Origin: JBGCEZ01 sp045106735
GTDB taxonomy: Bacteria; Planctomycetota; Phycisphaerae; Phycisphaerales; SM1A02
Reading direction: 5' to 3'
Length of the DNA stretch: 64,000 bases
Assembly (NCBI GenBank): GCA_045106735.1
Contig: JBGCEZ010000020.1
Coordinates: 62,001 to 126,000, forward strand
In this document: piece after piece, positions 42,758 to 50,728 of the stretch
Layout of the letters: each line of letters opens with the position of its first letter
How positions within the stretch are numbered: position 1 is the stretch's first letter
The notes under the pieces: generated by a model
Told to the model about the DNA's origin: nothing
The model's database searches: none
What the model saw: only the letters and a program-made list of their open reading frames with translations
Translations under genes and position numbers: made by a program

Positions 42758-42764
42758 ACCTCCT
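42758..42764 (-). promoter_or_regulatory. Shine-Dalgarno site deciding the smc start
   Basis: AGGAGGT on the minus strand lies 10 nt before ATG 42747 and inside the longer open frame. This favours the conserved SMC N-terminus over the upstream ATG at 42852. Confidence 0.7.
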
Positions 42765-42852
42765 GTCCAGCGGACGGCGACCCGGCTTGGGCGGCGTCCG
42801 AGTCCCCGGCGTCTCCGCTCGGCATCCGGCCGAGGGCCGAATTGAGCATCAC

Positions 42853-43263
42853 GCGGGCTGCCGGGTCCGTCCGGCGGCGCCTGGGGCGGGCGGGCGGCCG
42901 ATCCCCCTCGGATCAGCCGTCGGGCACAGGATAGCTGGTTCGGGTCCGCATCCACACCCAGATGATGTGGAGTCCGGAGGTTTCGAAGAGATGCTTTCCC
43001 GTGCGCAGCAATCGCGCGGGAAACGGGCTGAGATGGCGGATCATGAGCGGCGGTTTCGCCGTCCGTGGGGCGTTTCCGCCGTGCCGCCCAGCCGATTGAG
43101 GCCGAGCCGCCGATCGTCGCCGGTCGACGCCGGTCGACGCCGGTCGCCGTGGGGGGCAGCCGTTTTCCATTGTGGCCGGCCGTTTTCCGCCGTGGCCGAG
43201 CGTTTCCGCCGATACCGAGCGTCTGCCCGCTGTTCCGTCCGGCGTTTCCGCCGTGAGATGCGG
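42853..43263. other. 411-bp spacer with dispersed TTTCCGCC repeats
   Basis: Holds two perfect 10-bp copies of CGGTCGACGC plus a partial third (43121-43149) and about six dispersed copies of a (G/C)CGTTTTCCGCCGTGG-like element between 43052 and 43257. No gene recognised. Confidence 0.6.
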
Positions 43264-45477
43264 TCAGCGGCCAGAACCGCCGCTGCCACCCCGCTTGAGC
43301 AGGTTGGAGCCACGTCCGCCGCCCGGGGCTGCCGTCTGGCCGCCGTCGCCCGTCGGTGAACCGGAAAGGGCCGGGGCCTCCAGGCTCGGGGCCGAAGTGG
43401 AGGGCGTCGATCCCTGAGGGGGAGAGAGTGCCGCGCCGGGGGCCGCGTCGGCATTGTCGTCGCCAACGGGGTTGGGGTTCTGGAGACGGCGAATCTCACC
43501 GGGCTCGGTATCCAGGCCGCGGTCGAAGTCGTCGATGGCTGCATCTCGGGCCGCAATGTCGGACTCAAAGTCTGGGCGGGGACCCGTCGGCAGGTCGTTC
43601 TGCAAGGCATCGATGATGGCCTGCTGGACGCGGTCCTGTTCCGCCTTGAAGTCCGCCGCGAGCATGCCGCGGGATCGAAGTTCGTACAGCGCCCCAATCG
43701 TCTCGGCGTAGGTCATGCCGAGGCCGGGCTTGGCCAGGTCCAGCGAATCGCGGGTGCCGAAGGTGACGATCAAATCACGCAAGCGGTGTGTTGACTCGTG
43801 GAGGATCGCAGTCGACTCCGGACGGGGCCGGAAGAAGATCTCGACTTGCTCGTCGTCGATCGGGTCGGTTTTGAGGATGAGCCGGCCAGACCAGATGTCG
43901 GCGATCATCGGCGTGGCGAGTTCAGTATCCCGGCCAAAAAGCACGATGCGCGGTCGTCCAACCTGGGCGACATACAGCATGGGGAAGTCGCTGGGTACGA
44001 GGTCGAGAGCGAACGCGCCACCAACCGTCTGGCGTTCGAGCAGTCGCGAGTCGCGGGCATTCAGCGCCTCGTAGGCTTTCAGGCGAACTTCGAGGTCCTC
44101 GTCGTTGGTGCGCTTGAGGAGCGCGAAGTCGATGCGCGGATCTTCAATCCGATTCTCAAGCAGATCGGCCGCGCGGCGGCGGATGTCAACCGAGTCTGAT
44201 TCGAGCAGTTCCAGGACCGGCGGGACGACCAATGGATCGCGAAGACGCGCGCCGGCTTCGATCGCCGCTTCGCGCACCGCTTCGTCCGCGGCGTCGTAGA
44301 AACTGCGGATCACCGGAAGGGCGGGGGCGCCCAGCGCCTGCCAGCGCAGCGAGGCCGGTGTGGCGTAGCCCGGGTCTTGGCTGAGGATGCGCCCGATGCT
44401 CGTGGCCACCGAATCGGTATTGACCTGCCGAATCGTGGAGTGTCGGAGCAGCGAGATGAACCGGGCGGGATTGCGCCGGTGTTCGAGCGGTACGTTGAGT
44501 TCGATCGACTCGTCGGACTCGCCGCGGGCCGTCGGCTCGGCCTGTCCGGGGACCGGGGCGAAGCGCGTATTCAGGGCCTGCGTGATGATCTGGGCCCGCG
44601 TATGGCTCGGGTTTCGGAGGCGGAGCTTCAGCGGGTTGTCGATGCGGGCGGTGCCGCCGTCGAGGATGCGTCCGCGGGTTCGGTCGACGCTCGTGGCCGA
44701 CGACGTTTCATCGATCGCGAACGGATTGACGAAGACGGGGCCCTTGCCCTCAGCCAGAATCCGAGCCTGCTGCGAACCGGTGGATGGGTAGCGTTCGCCG
44801 GCGAGCATCGGGCGAAGTTCACACGTGAAGAGTCGGCCGCCGTCGAGACTCGTCGCGTCGCTGCGTTCATCGAGCAAGACCTGAAGGTCGAATGTGGTGC
44901 CCGGCAGAACGCCGCCGCGGACGGACTCACGGCCGACGGCGCCCGGGGGCACGAGCCCGCGAACGATGACGATGGCGGTGTCGGGGGCCGCGAGCATGCG
45001 CTCGGGGCTGATCTCGCCCATCGGCCCACCTTCTTCGCCGACGCCGCGGCGAATCATCTCGCGCTTCATGTACTCGCGTACGTCGGGCGGCGGCAACTGC
45101 CGCGAGCCGGTGCCGCGGAGTCCGACGACCAAGCCCCATCCATGGACGGGGACAGGCTGGTAGCCGACGACGGTGCATTCCGAACCGATCGTTCCGCGCA
45201 TGATGCGCGGCACGTCAGCCCGGGAAGCTCGGGCCACGCGAGCTGGCTCAGCCGTATCGGGGAGCCGTTCAACCGTGTCACACCCGGCGGGCATCAGGCT
45301 CGTGGCGGCCAGCAGGAGCAGGGCGGCGAGCCGGCCCACCCGCGGGCCGATCGGACCAGCGGCGAGACCGGTGCTGAGGCCAGTGCTCGGCCCGGACGGA
45401 AGGCGGTCAGGTTCCCCGTCGAAGCGGGGCGCCATCGAGTCGGAAGGTTGCTGCGGCATGGGTGGCATCTCGGGCAT
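43264..45477 (-). CDS. FlgI-like (flagellar P-ring family) lipoprotein with HEAT-like region
   Basis: 737 residues from ATG 45477, which has GGAG 8 nt upstream; GTG 45339 would instead give a classic short lipoprotein signal, VGRLAALLLLAATSLMPAGC. Lipid attachment is predicted at the PAGC cysteine in either case. The next 300 residues follow the FlgI pattern: VHGWGLVVGLRGTGS, IVIVRGLVPPGAVG, TTFDLQVLLDERSDATSLDGGRLFTCELRP, AEGKGPVFVNPF, and RLRNPSHTRAQIITQALN. A helical region follows, with repeats such as VREAAIEAGARLRDPLVVPPVLELLES and IRRRAADLLENRIEDP, then an acidic, Gly-rich tail. FlgI normally builds the periplasmic flagellar ring, but no flagellar gene is nearby. Confidence 0.75.
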   Translation of the reverse strand: MPEMPPMPQQPSDSMAPRFDGEPDRLPSGPSTGLSTGLAAGPIGPRVGRLAALLLLAATSLMPAGCDTVERLPDTAEPARVARASRADVPRIMRGTIGSECTVVGYQPVPVHGWGLVVGLRGTGSRQLPPPDVREYMKREMIRRGVGEEGGPMGEISPERMLAAPDTAIVIVRGLVPPGAVGRESVRGGVLPGTTFDLQVLLDERSDATSLDGGRLFTCELRPMLAGERYPSTGSQQARILAEGKGPVFVNPFAIDETSSATSVDRTRGRILDGGTARIDNPLKLRLRNPSHTRAQIITQALNTRFAPVPGQAEPTARGESDESIELNVPLEHRRNPARFISLLRHSTIRQVNTDSVATSIGRILSQDPGYATPASLRWQALGAPALPVIRSFYDAADEAVREAAIEAGARLRDPLVVPPVLELLESDSVDIRRRAADLLENRIEDPRIDFALLKRTNDEDLEVRLKAYEALNARDSRLLERQTVGGAFALDLVPSDFPMLYVAQVGRPRIVLFGRDTELATPMIADIWSGRLILKTDPIDDEQVEIFFRPRPESTAILHESTHRLRDLIVTFGTRDSLDLAKPGLGMTYAETIGALYELRSRGMLAADFKAEQDRVQQAIIDALQNDLPTGPRPDFESDIAARDAAIDDFDRGLDTEPGEIRRLQNPNPVGDDNADAAPGAALSPPQGSTPSTSAPSLEAPALSGSPTGDGGQTAAPGGGRGSNLLKRGGSGGSGR

Positions 45478-45627
45478 GGGATCGTCTCCATCTCCGCTCG
45501 CCGGGGGATGCCGGTTGCACCGCACACCACCGCGATCGCCCGAAACAGGCGTCGAGACGCGGATCGGCGAGTATATCGACGGAGCGGCGGAGCCCGAAAC
45601 CGGCCCGGGAGACCCCCAAAAAGAGCT

Positions 45628-45661
45628 TCGCGGCCGGTATCCCGAAGGACGCCGGCCGCGA
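45628..45661 (-). terminator. Rho-independent terminator
   Basis: A 10-bp perfect stem (TCGCGGCCGG at 45628-45637, complement at 45652-45661) is followed on the minus strand by AGCTCTTTTTGGGGG. It ends the gene at 45704-46417. Confidence 0.85.
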
Positions 45662-45703
45662 GGCAACCCGGAAGAAGGGGCTTTCTGAATGGTACCGGGA
45701 GAC

Positions 45704-46417
45704 TCAGCCGCCGTGGCCGCCGTCGCCGCCATGCTCGCCGGCTCCGCCATGCTCGCCATCGCCGCCGTGTTCACTGGCGCCTCCGTGCTCGCCGGCCGCG
45801 CCCGCACCGTCGGCCTCGGCGTAGTCCTTCATGTGCTTCACCTTGAACGCCTTCGGGCTCAGGCGTCCGTTGATGTGGGCACCGCCGGGCAGCGGTGTGA
45901 AGAGCTCGATCGAGATCTGCTTGATCGGGAGCGGCATGCCCTCGATTTCTGGGGCTTCCGACGGGGTGATCGTCGCGATGACCATGATCGGCACGTCCTC
46001 CGGCACGTACTTCATGGGCTCGGGGCTGCCGCCGCCCGCCATTTGCATCATGCGACGGTGGACTGGATTTCGGTACCAATTCATGGCCGCTTCGCGGTTC
46101 TCGAACCAACCGAAGATCGAGTTGCGTCCGCTCATCGTCTCCGCCGCGTCCGCGCCCAAGCAACCGGGGGTGGCCCGCAGGCCTTCGATCAGCATGCGTC
46201 CCATGTCGGCCCCGGCCGGCTGGGCGAGTTCGGTTGAGGCGATGGGAGCGACGCTGGCGGCCGGGGCGGTGGCGGTGGCGGGTTCGGCGGCGGTCGCGGC
46301 ATTGGTGCCGGAAACGGCGGCCCACGCGCCGGCCGCGCCGAGCACGAGCCCGGCTCCGGCGGCCGCGTAGAGCGAACGGGTCGAACGGGGAGAATTGGAT
46401 CGGTTCTGGGTCGTCAT
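45704..46417 (-). CDS. Secreted protein with His/Gly-rich repeat tail
   Basis: 237 residues from ATG 46417. A signal peptide-like N-terminus (basic, then LYAAAGAGLVLGAAGAWAAV) precedes an Ala/Thr/Pro linker. The middle domain (about 70-205) contains NSIFGWFENREAAMNWYRNPVHRRMM and VPIMVIATITPSEAPEIEGMPLPIKQISIELFTPL. This is an alpha/beta layout with a ferredoxin-like flavour, reminiscent of antibiotic-biosynthesis-monooxygenase-like proteins, but that link is weak. The tail (about 209-237) consists of five EHGG/GHGG units of six residues, a plausible metal-binding repeat. Transcribed away from the tRNA and terminated at 45628-45661. Confidence 0.65.
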   Translation of the reverse strand: MTTQNRSNSPRSTRSLYAAAGAGLVLGAAGAWAAVSGTNAATAAEPATATAPAASVAPIASTELAQPAGADMGRMLIEGLRATPGCLGADAAETMSGRNSIFGWFENREAAMNWYRNPVHRRMMQMAGGGSPEPMKYVPEDVPIMVIATITPSEAPEIEGMPLPIKQISIELFTPLPGGAHINGRLSPKAFKVKHMKDYAEADGAGAAGEHGGASEHGGDGEHGGAGEHGGDGGHGG

Positions 46418-46692
46418 CGGGGGGTTGCTCCTCTCGGGTTCCGCCGCGGCGCACGGGGCGCGGTTGAAACCTTCGCGGCTCCAGGGATACCTTTCGCCGG
46501 GGCCGCATTCCAATCGCAATCGCACGATTGGGCCCTGGCCGGGTCCGGTCTGCGCAGAACAGCACCGTTGCTGCGGACAATGGACGCCGGGGGGATGTCG
46601 CCGTCGGTCGCCGCTGACCGCGGTCCGCAACGCAAACGCGGCCCCCAGAGCGGGAGCCGCGTCGTGCTTGCAATTGAGATCGGCGGGATCAA

Positions 46693-46766
46693 TGAGCGCT
46701 ACTGGACTCGAACCAGTGACCCTCTCCGTGTAAAGGAGATGCTCTAGCCAACTGAGCTAAGCGCCC
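46693..46766 (-). tRNA. tRNA-Val (anticodon UAC)
   Basis: A 74-nt cloverleaf on the minus strand. The acceptor stem GGGCGCT/AGCGCTC has one G-T pair, the D-arm is GCTC...GAGC, the anticodon stem is TCTCC/GGAGA with loop TTTACAC (anticodon TAC), and the T-arm is ACTGG-TTCGAGT-CCAGT. The discriminator base is A. CCA is not encoded and must be added post-transcriptionally. Confidence 0.97.
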
Positions 46767-46864
46767 GCATCGGCCGACGAATCGGCCGTCGAAATCGTAC
46801 CGCGGTTCGGTGGTGGCCGGGGACGTCGCCGTTGACGTTGCCGCCGCCGCCGTCGCCGTCGCGA

Positions 46865-48220
46865 TCAGCTCGACGTGACCTCGGCGTCGCGGCCCTTGAT
46901 GACCGACGGGCGGCCGACGGCGTAGTAGGTGTACCCCGCGGCGGCGAGCGACTGGCGGCGGTAGATGTTCCGTCCGTCAAAGACGACGCGATCCGACAGG
47001 CGCCGGGCGATCTCGTCGAAGTCGGGCTGGCGGAACTCATTCCACTCGGTGCTGACGACCAAGGCGTCGGCCCCGTCCAGGCACTCGTACATGTCGGCGA
47101 CGCCGGTGACGCCGTCGACTTCCTTCTGCAGGTGGTCGAGGGCAATCGGGTCGTACGCTCGCACGTGCATGCCGGCGTCCAGGGCGTGACGCATCAGGCT
47201 GATCGCCGGCGCCTCGCGGATGTCGTCGGTCTCGGGCTTGAAGCTCACGCCCCAGAAGGCCAGCGTGCGTCCCGCGGTTTCGCCGCGGAAGTGGGCCTTG
47301 ATCTTCTCCCAGAAGTGGCCGCGCTGGTCCTGGTTGACATCGTGGACCGCCTGGTTGAGCTTGCAATCGAAGCCAACCTTCTTGCCCATGTTGATGACGG
47401 CCAGCGTGTCCTTGGGGAAGCACGAGCCGCCGTAGCCCAGGCCGGGGTACAGGAACTGGTTGCCGATGCGCCGGTCCGCGCACATGCCTTCGCGCACGAA
47501 CTTGACGTCCGCCCCGAAGTGCTCGCACAGGTTGGCGATCTCGTTGATGAAGCTGATCTTCGCCGCGAGCATGGCGTTGCTCGCGTACTTGACCATCTCG
47601 CTCGAGCGGATGTCGAAGACGAAGATCGGGTTGCCCTGGCGGACGAACGGCTCGTAGAGCTCGCGCATCAATTCGCCCGCGTCGTCGGTTTCCACGCCGC
47701 AGATCACCCGGTCCGGCTTCATGAAGTCGCCGATCGCCGCGCCTTCCTTGAGGAACTCGGGGTTGTTGGCGATGTGGAACGGCCGGTCGGTCTTGGCCCG
47801 GATCGCGTCGCGCACCGCGTGCGTCGTGCCGACGGGCACGGTGCTCTTGACGACGACCAGCTTGGGAGCGGCGTCCTCGGGCTGCTTCTCGAGCGCTTCA
47901 GCGATGTCGCCGGCGACCTGCAGCACGTACTGGAGGTCGGCCGAGCCATCGACGTCCGACGGCGTGCCGACGCAGATGAAGATCACCTCGGCGTCCGCGT
48001 ACGCGTCGTCCTTGTCGAGGGTGAACGTCAGGCGTCCGGCCTCGATGTTGCGGTCGAGCATGGCGTCGAGGCCCGGCTCGTAGATCGGGCTCTCGCCGTT
48101 GCGGAGGCGGGCGATCTTGTCGGGGTCGACGTCAAGGCAGGTGACGCGGTTGCCGGTTTGGGCAAAACATGCGCCGGTGACGAGTCCGACGTATCCGGTG
48201 CCGACCATGGTCAGTCGCAT
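46865..48220 (-). CDS. ugd: UDP-glucose 6-dehydrogenase
   Basis: 451 residues from ATG 48220. NAD-dependent four-electron oxidation of UDP-glucose to UDP-glucuronate. N-terminal Rossmann motif VGTGYVGLV (6-14), FICVGTPS, KSTVPVGTT, NPEFLKEGAAI, the central helix SEMVKYASNAMLAAKISFINEIAN, catalytic Cys267 in GLGYGGSCFPKD, and the C-terminal FWGVSFKPETDDIREAPA. The product is the substrate of the decarboxylase encoded at 17318-18289. Single gene between the tRNA and the methyltransferase gene. Confidence 0.96.
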   Translation of the reverse strand: MRLTMVGTGYVGLVTGACFAQTGNRVTCLDVDPDKIARLRNGESPIYEPGLDAMLDRNIEAGRLTFTLDKDDAYADAEVIFICVGTPSDVDGSADLQYVLQVAGDIAEALEKQPEDAAPKLVVVKSTVPVGTTHAVRDAIRAKTDRPFHIANNPEFLKEGAAIGDFMKPDRVICGVETDDAGELMRELYEPFVRQGNPIFVFDIRSSEMVKYASNAMLAAKISFINEIANLCEHFGADVKFVREGMCADRRIGNQFLYPGLGYGGSCFPKDTLAVINMGKKVGFDCKLNQAVHDVNQDQRGHFWEKIKAHFRGETAGRTLAFWGVSFKPETDDIREAPAISLMRHALDAGMHVRAYDPIALDHLQKEVDGVTGVADMYECLDGADALVVSTEWNEFRQPDFDEIARRLSDRVVFDGRNIYRRQSLAAAGYTYYAVGRPSVIKGRDAEVTSS

Positions 48221-48327
48221 GGGAGTCGATTCCTGGGCGTGAAAGCGGGGCGAAAGCGGCGATACGAGGCCCTTGGCGGGCCGGTTCGCGCCGCGGGGTC
48301 GCGGCGCTGGGCGGGGCACTATACGGG

Positions 48328-48960
48328 TCAGTCGGCCGGGACGGCCCGTCGATCCAGCCGGAGCAGCCAGCGCTTGCGAAGCAGTCGCCAGTCGCCCGGA
48401 TCATCCGAACCCGCGTACCCCCCGAGGCCGCTGGCCGCGACCACGCGGTGGCACGGAATGGCGATCGGCAGCAGGTTGTGGCGCATGGACTGCCCGGCGG
48501 CACGGGCGGCCCCCGGCGAGCCGGCTGCGGCGGCAAGTTCGGCGTACGTTCGGGTTTCGCCCGGTGGAATCCGCCGGCAGGCCTCCCAGCACGCCCGGCG
48601 AAAGGGTGGGCCCGGCGGGGTGGGGAAGGCGTCCAGATCCGCGGGCTCGCCGCTCAGCCACGTCCCGATCAGCCCGAGGGCGTCGACGTTCGGCCCACTG
48701 TCGGCGGCGGGCCGCTTTTTCGCGCTCTTCAGGCGGTGTACGTCCAGCGGGCCGCGATCGTCGCTCCAGTCCACGCTGAACCATCCGCCAGGCTCGGCGC
48801 GGACGATCAATGTCCCAACGGGCGTGGTCACGTGGCCGAGGTCGAGGGCGGGGCTCGGGCGCACGGCGGCGGTCGAACCAGCTGATCGGGCCGTACCGGC
48901 AGAACCAGCCGGCGGCGTCCGTCGGCCCCCGCGGGTGGATGGTGCGGTTCGGGTGCTCAC
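48328..48960 (-). CDS. Methylated-DNA--protein-cysteine methyltransferase
   Basis: 210 residues from GTG 48960. Suicide DNA-repair protein that removes alkyl groups from O6-alkylguanine onto a cysteine. The active site is Cys170 in IPCHRVVA, with GLGGYAG following; the helix-turn-helix-like TYAELAAAAGSPGAARAAGQSMRHN precedes it. The N-terminal 35 residues are Thr/Pro/Ala-rich and non-conserved. Start overlaps the stop of the upstream endonuclease-family gene by 4 bp (GTGA), so the two are coupled. Confidence 0.93.
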   Translation of the reverse strand: MSTRTAPSTRGGRRTPPAGSAGTARSAGSTAAVRPSPALDLGHVTTPVGTLIVRAEPGGWFSVDWSDDRGPLDVHRLKSAKKRPAADSGPNVDALGLIGTWLSGEPADLDAFPTPPGPPFRRACWEACRRIPPGETRTYAELAAAAGSPGAARAAGQSMRHNLLPIAIPCHRVVAASGLGGYAGSDDPGDWRLLRKRWLLRLDRRAVPAD

Positions 48961-50537
48961 TGGCCGGCCGTCGCCCAGTCGAGATCGACCAGCACCGGGA
49001 AATGGTCGCTGATCAGCGTGTCGGCCGGCAGCATGCCGCTGGCCTGCCACGCGCGGCCGGTCATCTCTTCGCCGTTGAGAACGAGCGCGCCCGAGACCTT
49101 CCACGCATCGTCGCTGACGAGCACGTAGTCGAGGCGACCGGGGACAAAGGGCTGACCGGCATCGGACCAGGTGGCGTTCGTTCGGCCTTCGCCGGGCTGG
49201 CGGGCGTCGGCGGCAAGCAACTCCGAGCCATCGATGTCGGTGCCACGAAGCAGCAATTCCAGCGGCGTGCGGCTGCCGACGAGGTTCAGGTCGCCGGCGA
49301 CGATCACGCCGGCCGGGTCGTGTTCCTTGACCGCGGCAATGATCGCCCGCTGGATGGTGGTGGCTTCGGTGATCCGGGTCGTGTCGCTGCGATCGCCCAT
49401 GCGGCCGCAACACTTCAGGTGCACCGAGACGGCAAGAATCGAACCCTGCGGGTGATCGATCAACAGGGCCGCGGTCCGCACCTGGCGGTTCGGGTTGTCG
49501 GGCATGGGCAAGGGGTCGAGCAGGGCAACCGGTTTGGCCGGAAGCGTCGTCGCCACGGCGCAGCGAAGGTTGCCGCCGCCGACGCCCACGCGGACCGTCC
49601 AACTTTGCCCGGTCGCGCGGTCCAGCAGCCGGCGAACCGACTCGGGGGCGGTTGAGTCAGGCAATTCCTGGAGCAACACGATGTCCGGTGTGGCGGCCCG
49701 CATGAGCCGAGTCGTCGCGCCGGCCTGCTGCAGCATGACGCCGTGTTCGGCATTCCAGCTCATGACGCGGACGTCGTTGTGGACGGCAACTTCGCCATCG
49801 GCTCGCCCGGCGGCGCCCGGTGCAGCCTTCGTTCGGGCGAGCGGCGACGTCGGCTGCGACTGCAAGTCCGGTCCCGTCGGGGTGCGTGGGATGTCCGCGC
49901 CGGTCATCGGCGGCAGCGTGATCGTGAACGGTTCGGTCGTGTCGACGATTGTGCCGTTCAGGTCACGGAAGACGAACACGCCGCGGGCCCGCGAGCCGGC
50001 AAAGAGCATGCCCGCGCCGGGCACCATCGTGCCGCGCTCGAGCCGCACTTCGAATCGGTCCGAGGCGTGCGACGGGGCGAACGACAGACCAAGGTCGTAG
50101 GGATTCAGTTCCGCTCGCCCGCGGGCGCCCGGGATGTCGAGGCCGACGCCGCGCCCCGGCCGGTCGGGCCGGCGGCGATCGGGCGGCGTGAAGACGACGG
50201 ACAGGTCGGCGCCCTCCATGCCGGCGACGGGCTCGCCGGAACGCTCGCTGCCGTCGACGTCCAGCAGCAAATCCAGCCGGCCATCGAGCCCCTGCAGGTT
50301 GCAGAGGCGGGCGGTCTCGAACTGAATGTGGACGCGCCGGGCATCGGCCGCGACCTTGACCCCGAGCAGGTCAATGAACCCGTCCGGTGCATCGGCCGGA
50401 TCGTTGACGGCGACGGCGACGGACTTCCAATCGTCCATCGCTCCGTCGATCTCGATGACCGGGGGGGCGGCGAGGGCCGAGGTGGCGGCCAGTGCGGTGG
50501 CCGGCAGGGCGAGCAGGGGGGCAAGACGGTGCAGCAT
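48957..50537 (-). CDS. Secreted endonuclease/exonuclease/phosphatase-family protein
   Basis: 526 residues with an N-terminal signal peptide (HRLAPLLALPATALAATSALA). Residues 26-230 are a beta-rich domain beginning IEIDGAMDDWKSVAVAVND, the style of carbohydrate-binding or DOMON-like modules. The C-terminal half is the EEP fold: VRVMSWNAEHGV, IVLLQEL, VHLKCCG, IVAGDLNLV, RLDYVLVS and SDHFPVLVDL supply the expected Asn, Glu, Asp-Asn, Asp and His residues. Likely a secreted phosphodiesterase or nuclease; the substrate is unknown. Upstream of and coupled to the methyltransferase gene. Confidence 0.88.
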   Translation of the reverse strand: MLHRLAPLLALPATALAATSALAAPPVIEIDGAMDDWKSVAVAVNDPADAPDGFIDLLGVKVAADARRVHIQFETARLCNLQGLDGRLDLLLDVDGSERSGEPVAGMEGADLSVVFTPPDRRRPDRPGRGVGLDIPGARGRAELNPYDLGLSFAPSHASDRFEVRLERGTMVPGAGMLFAGSRARGVFVFRDLNGTIVDTTEPFTITLPPMTGADIPRTPTGPDLQSQPTSPLARTKAAPGAAGRADGEVAVHNDVRVMSWNAEHGVMLQQAGATTRLMRAATPDIVLLQELPDSTAPESVRRLLDRATGQSWTVRVGVGGGNLRCAVATTLPAKPVALLDPLPMPDNPNRQVRTAALLIDHPQGSILAVSVHLKCCGRMGDRSDTTRITEATTIQRAIIAAVKEHDPAGVIVAGDLNLVGSRTPLELLLRGTDIDGSELLAADARQPGEGRTNATWSDAGQPFVPGRLDYVLVSDDAWKVSGALVLNGEEMTGRAWQASGMLPADTLISDHFPVLVDLDWATAGQ

Positions 50538-50728
50538 GGGTGGGGGACTCCGTTTCGGCAGTGTACGTGCCCGACGCGGCGGAACCGTTGCTCCCGGGCT
50601 GCGGATCCCGGATCATCGGCATCGTTTTCGGACCTGCGGTTGAGCCGCGTGCCGGCCGATGCGAGACTGCAGCATCGGCGGCCGGGCTCATCAGACGCCC
50701 TGGAGACCGGCCCGGGGGAGCAGCGACG

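Noticed and set aside
40057..43359. Several long plus-strand frames opposite smc
   Set aside because: They are shadows of the SMC coiled-coil codons; the minus-strand gene has full Walker motifs and a Shine-Dalgarno site.
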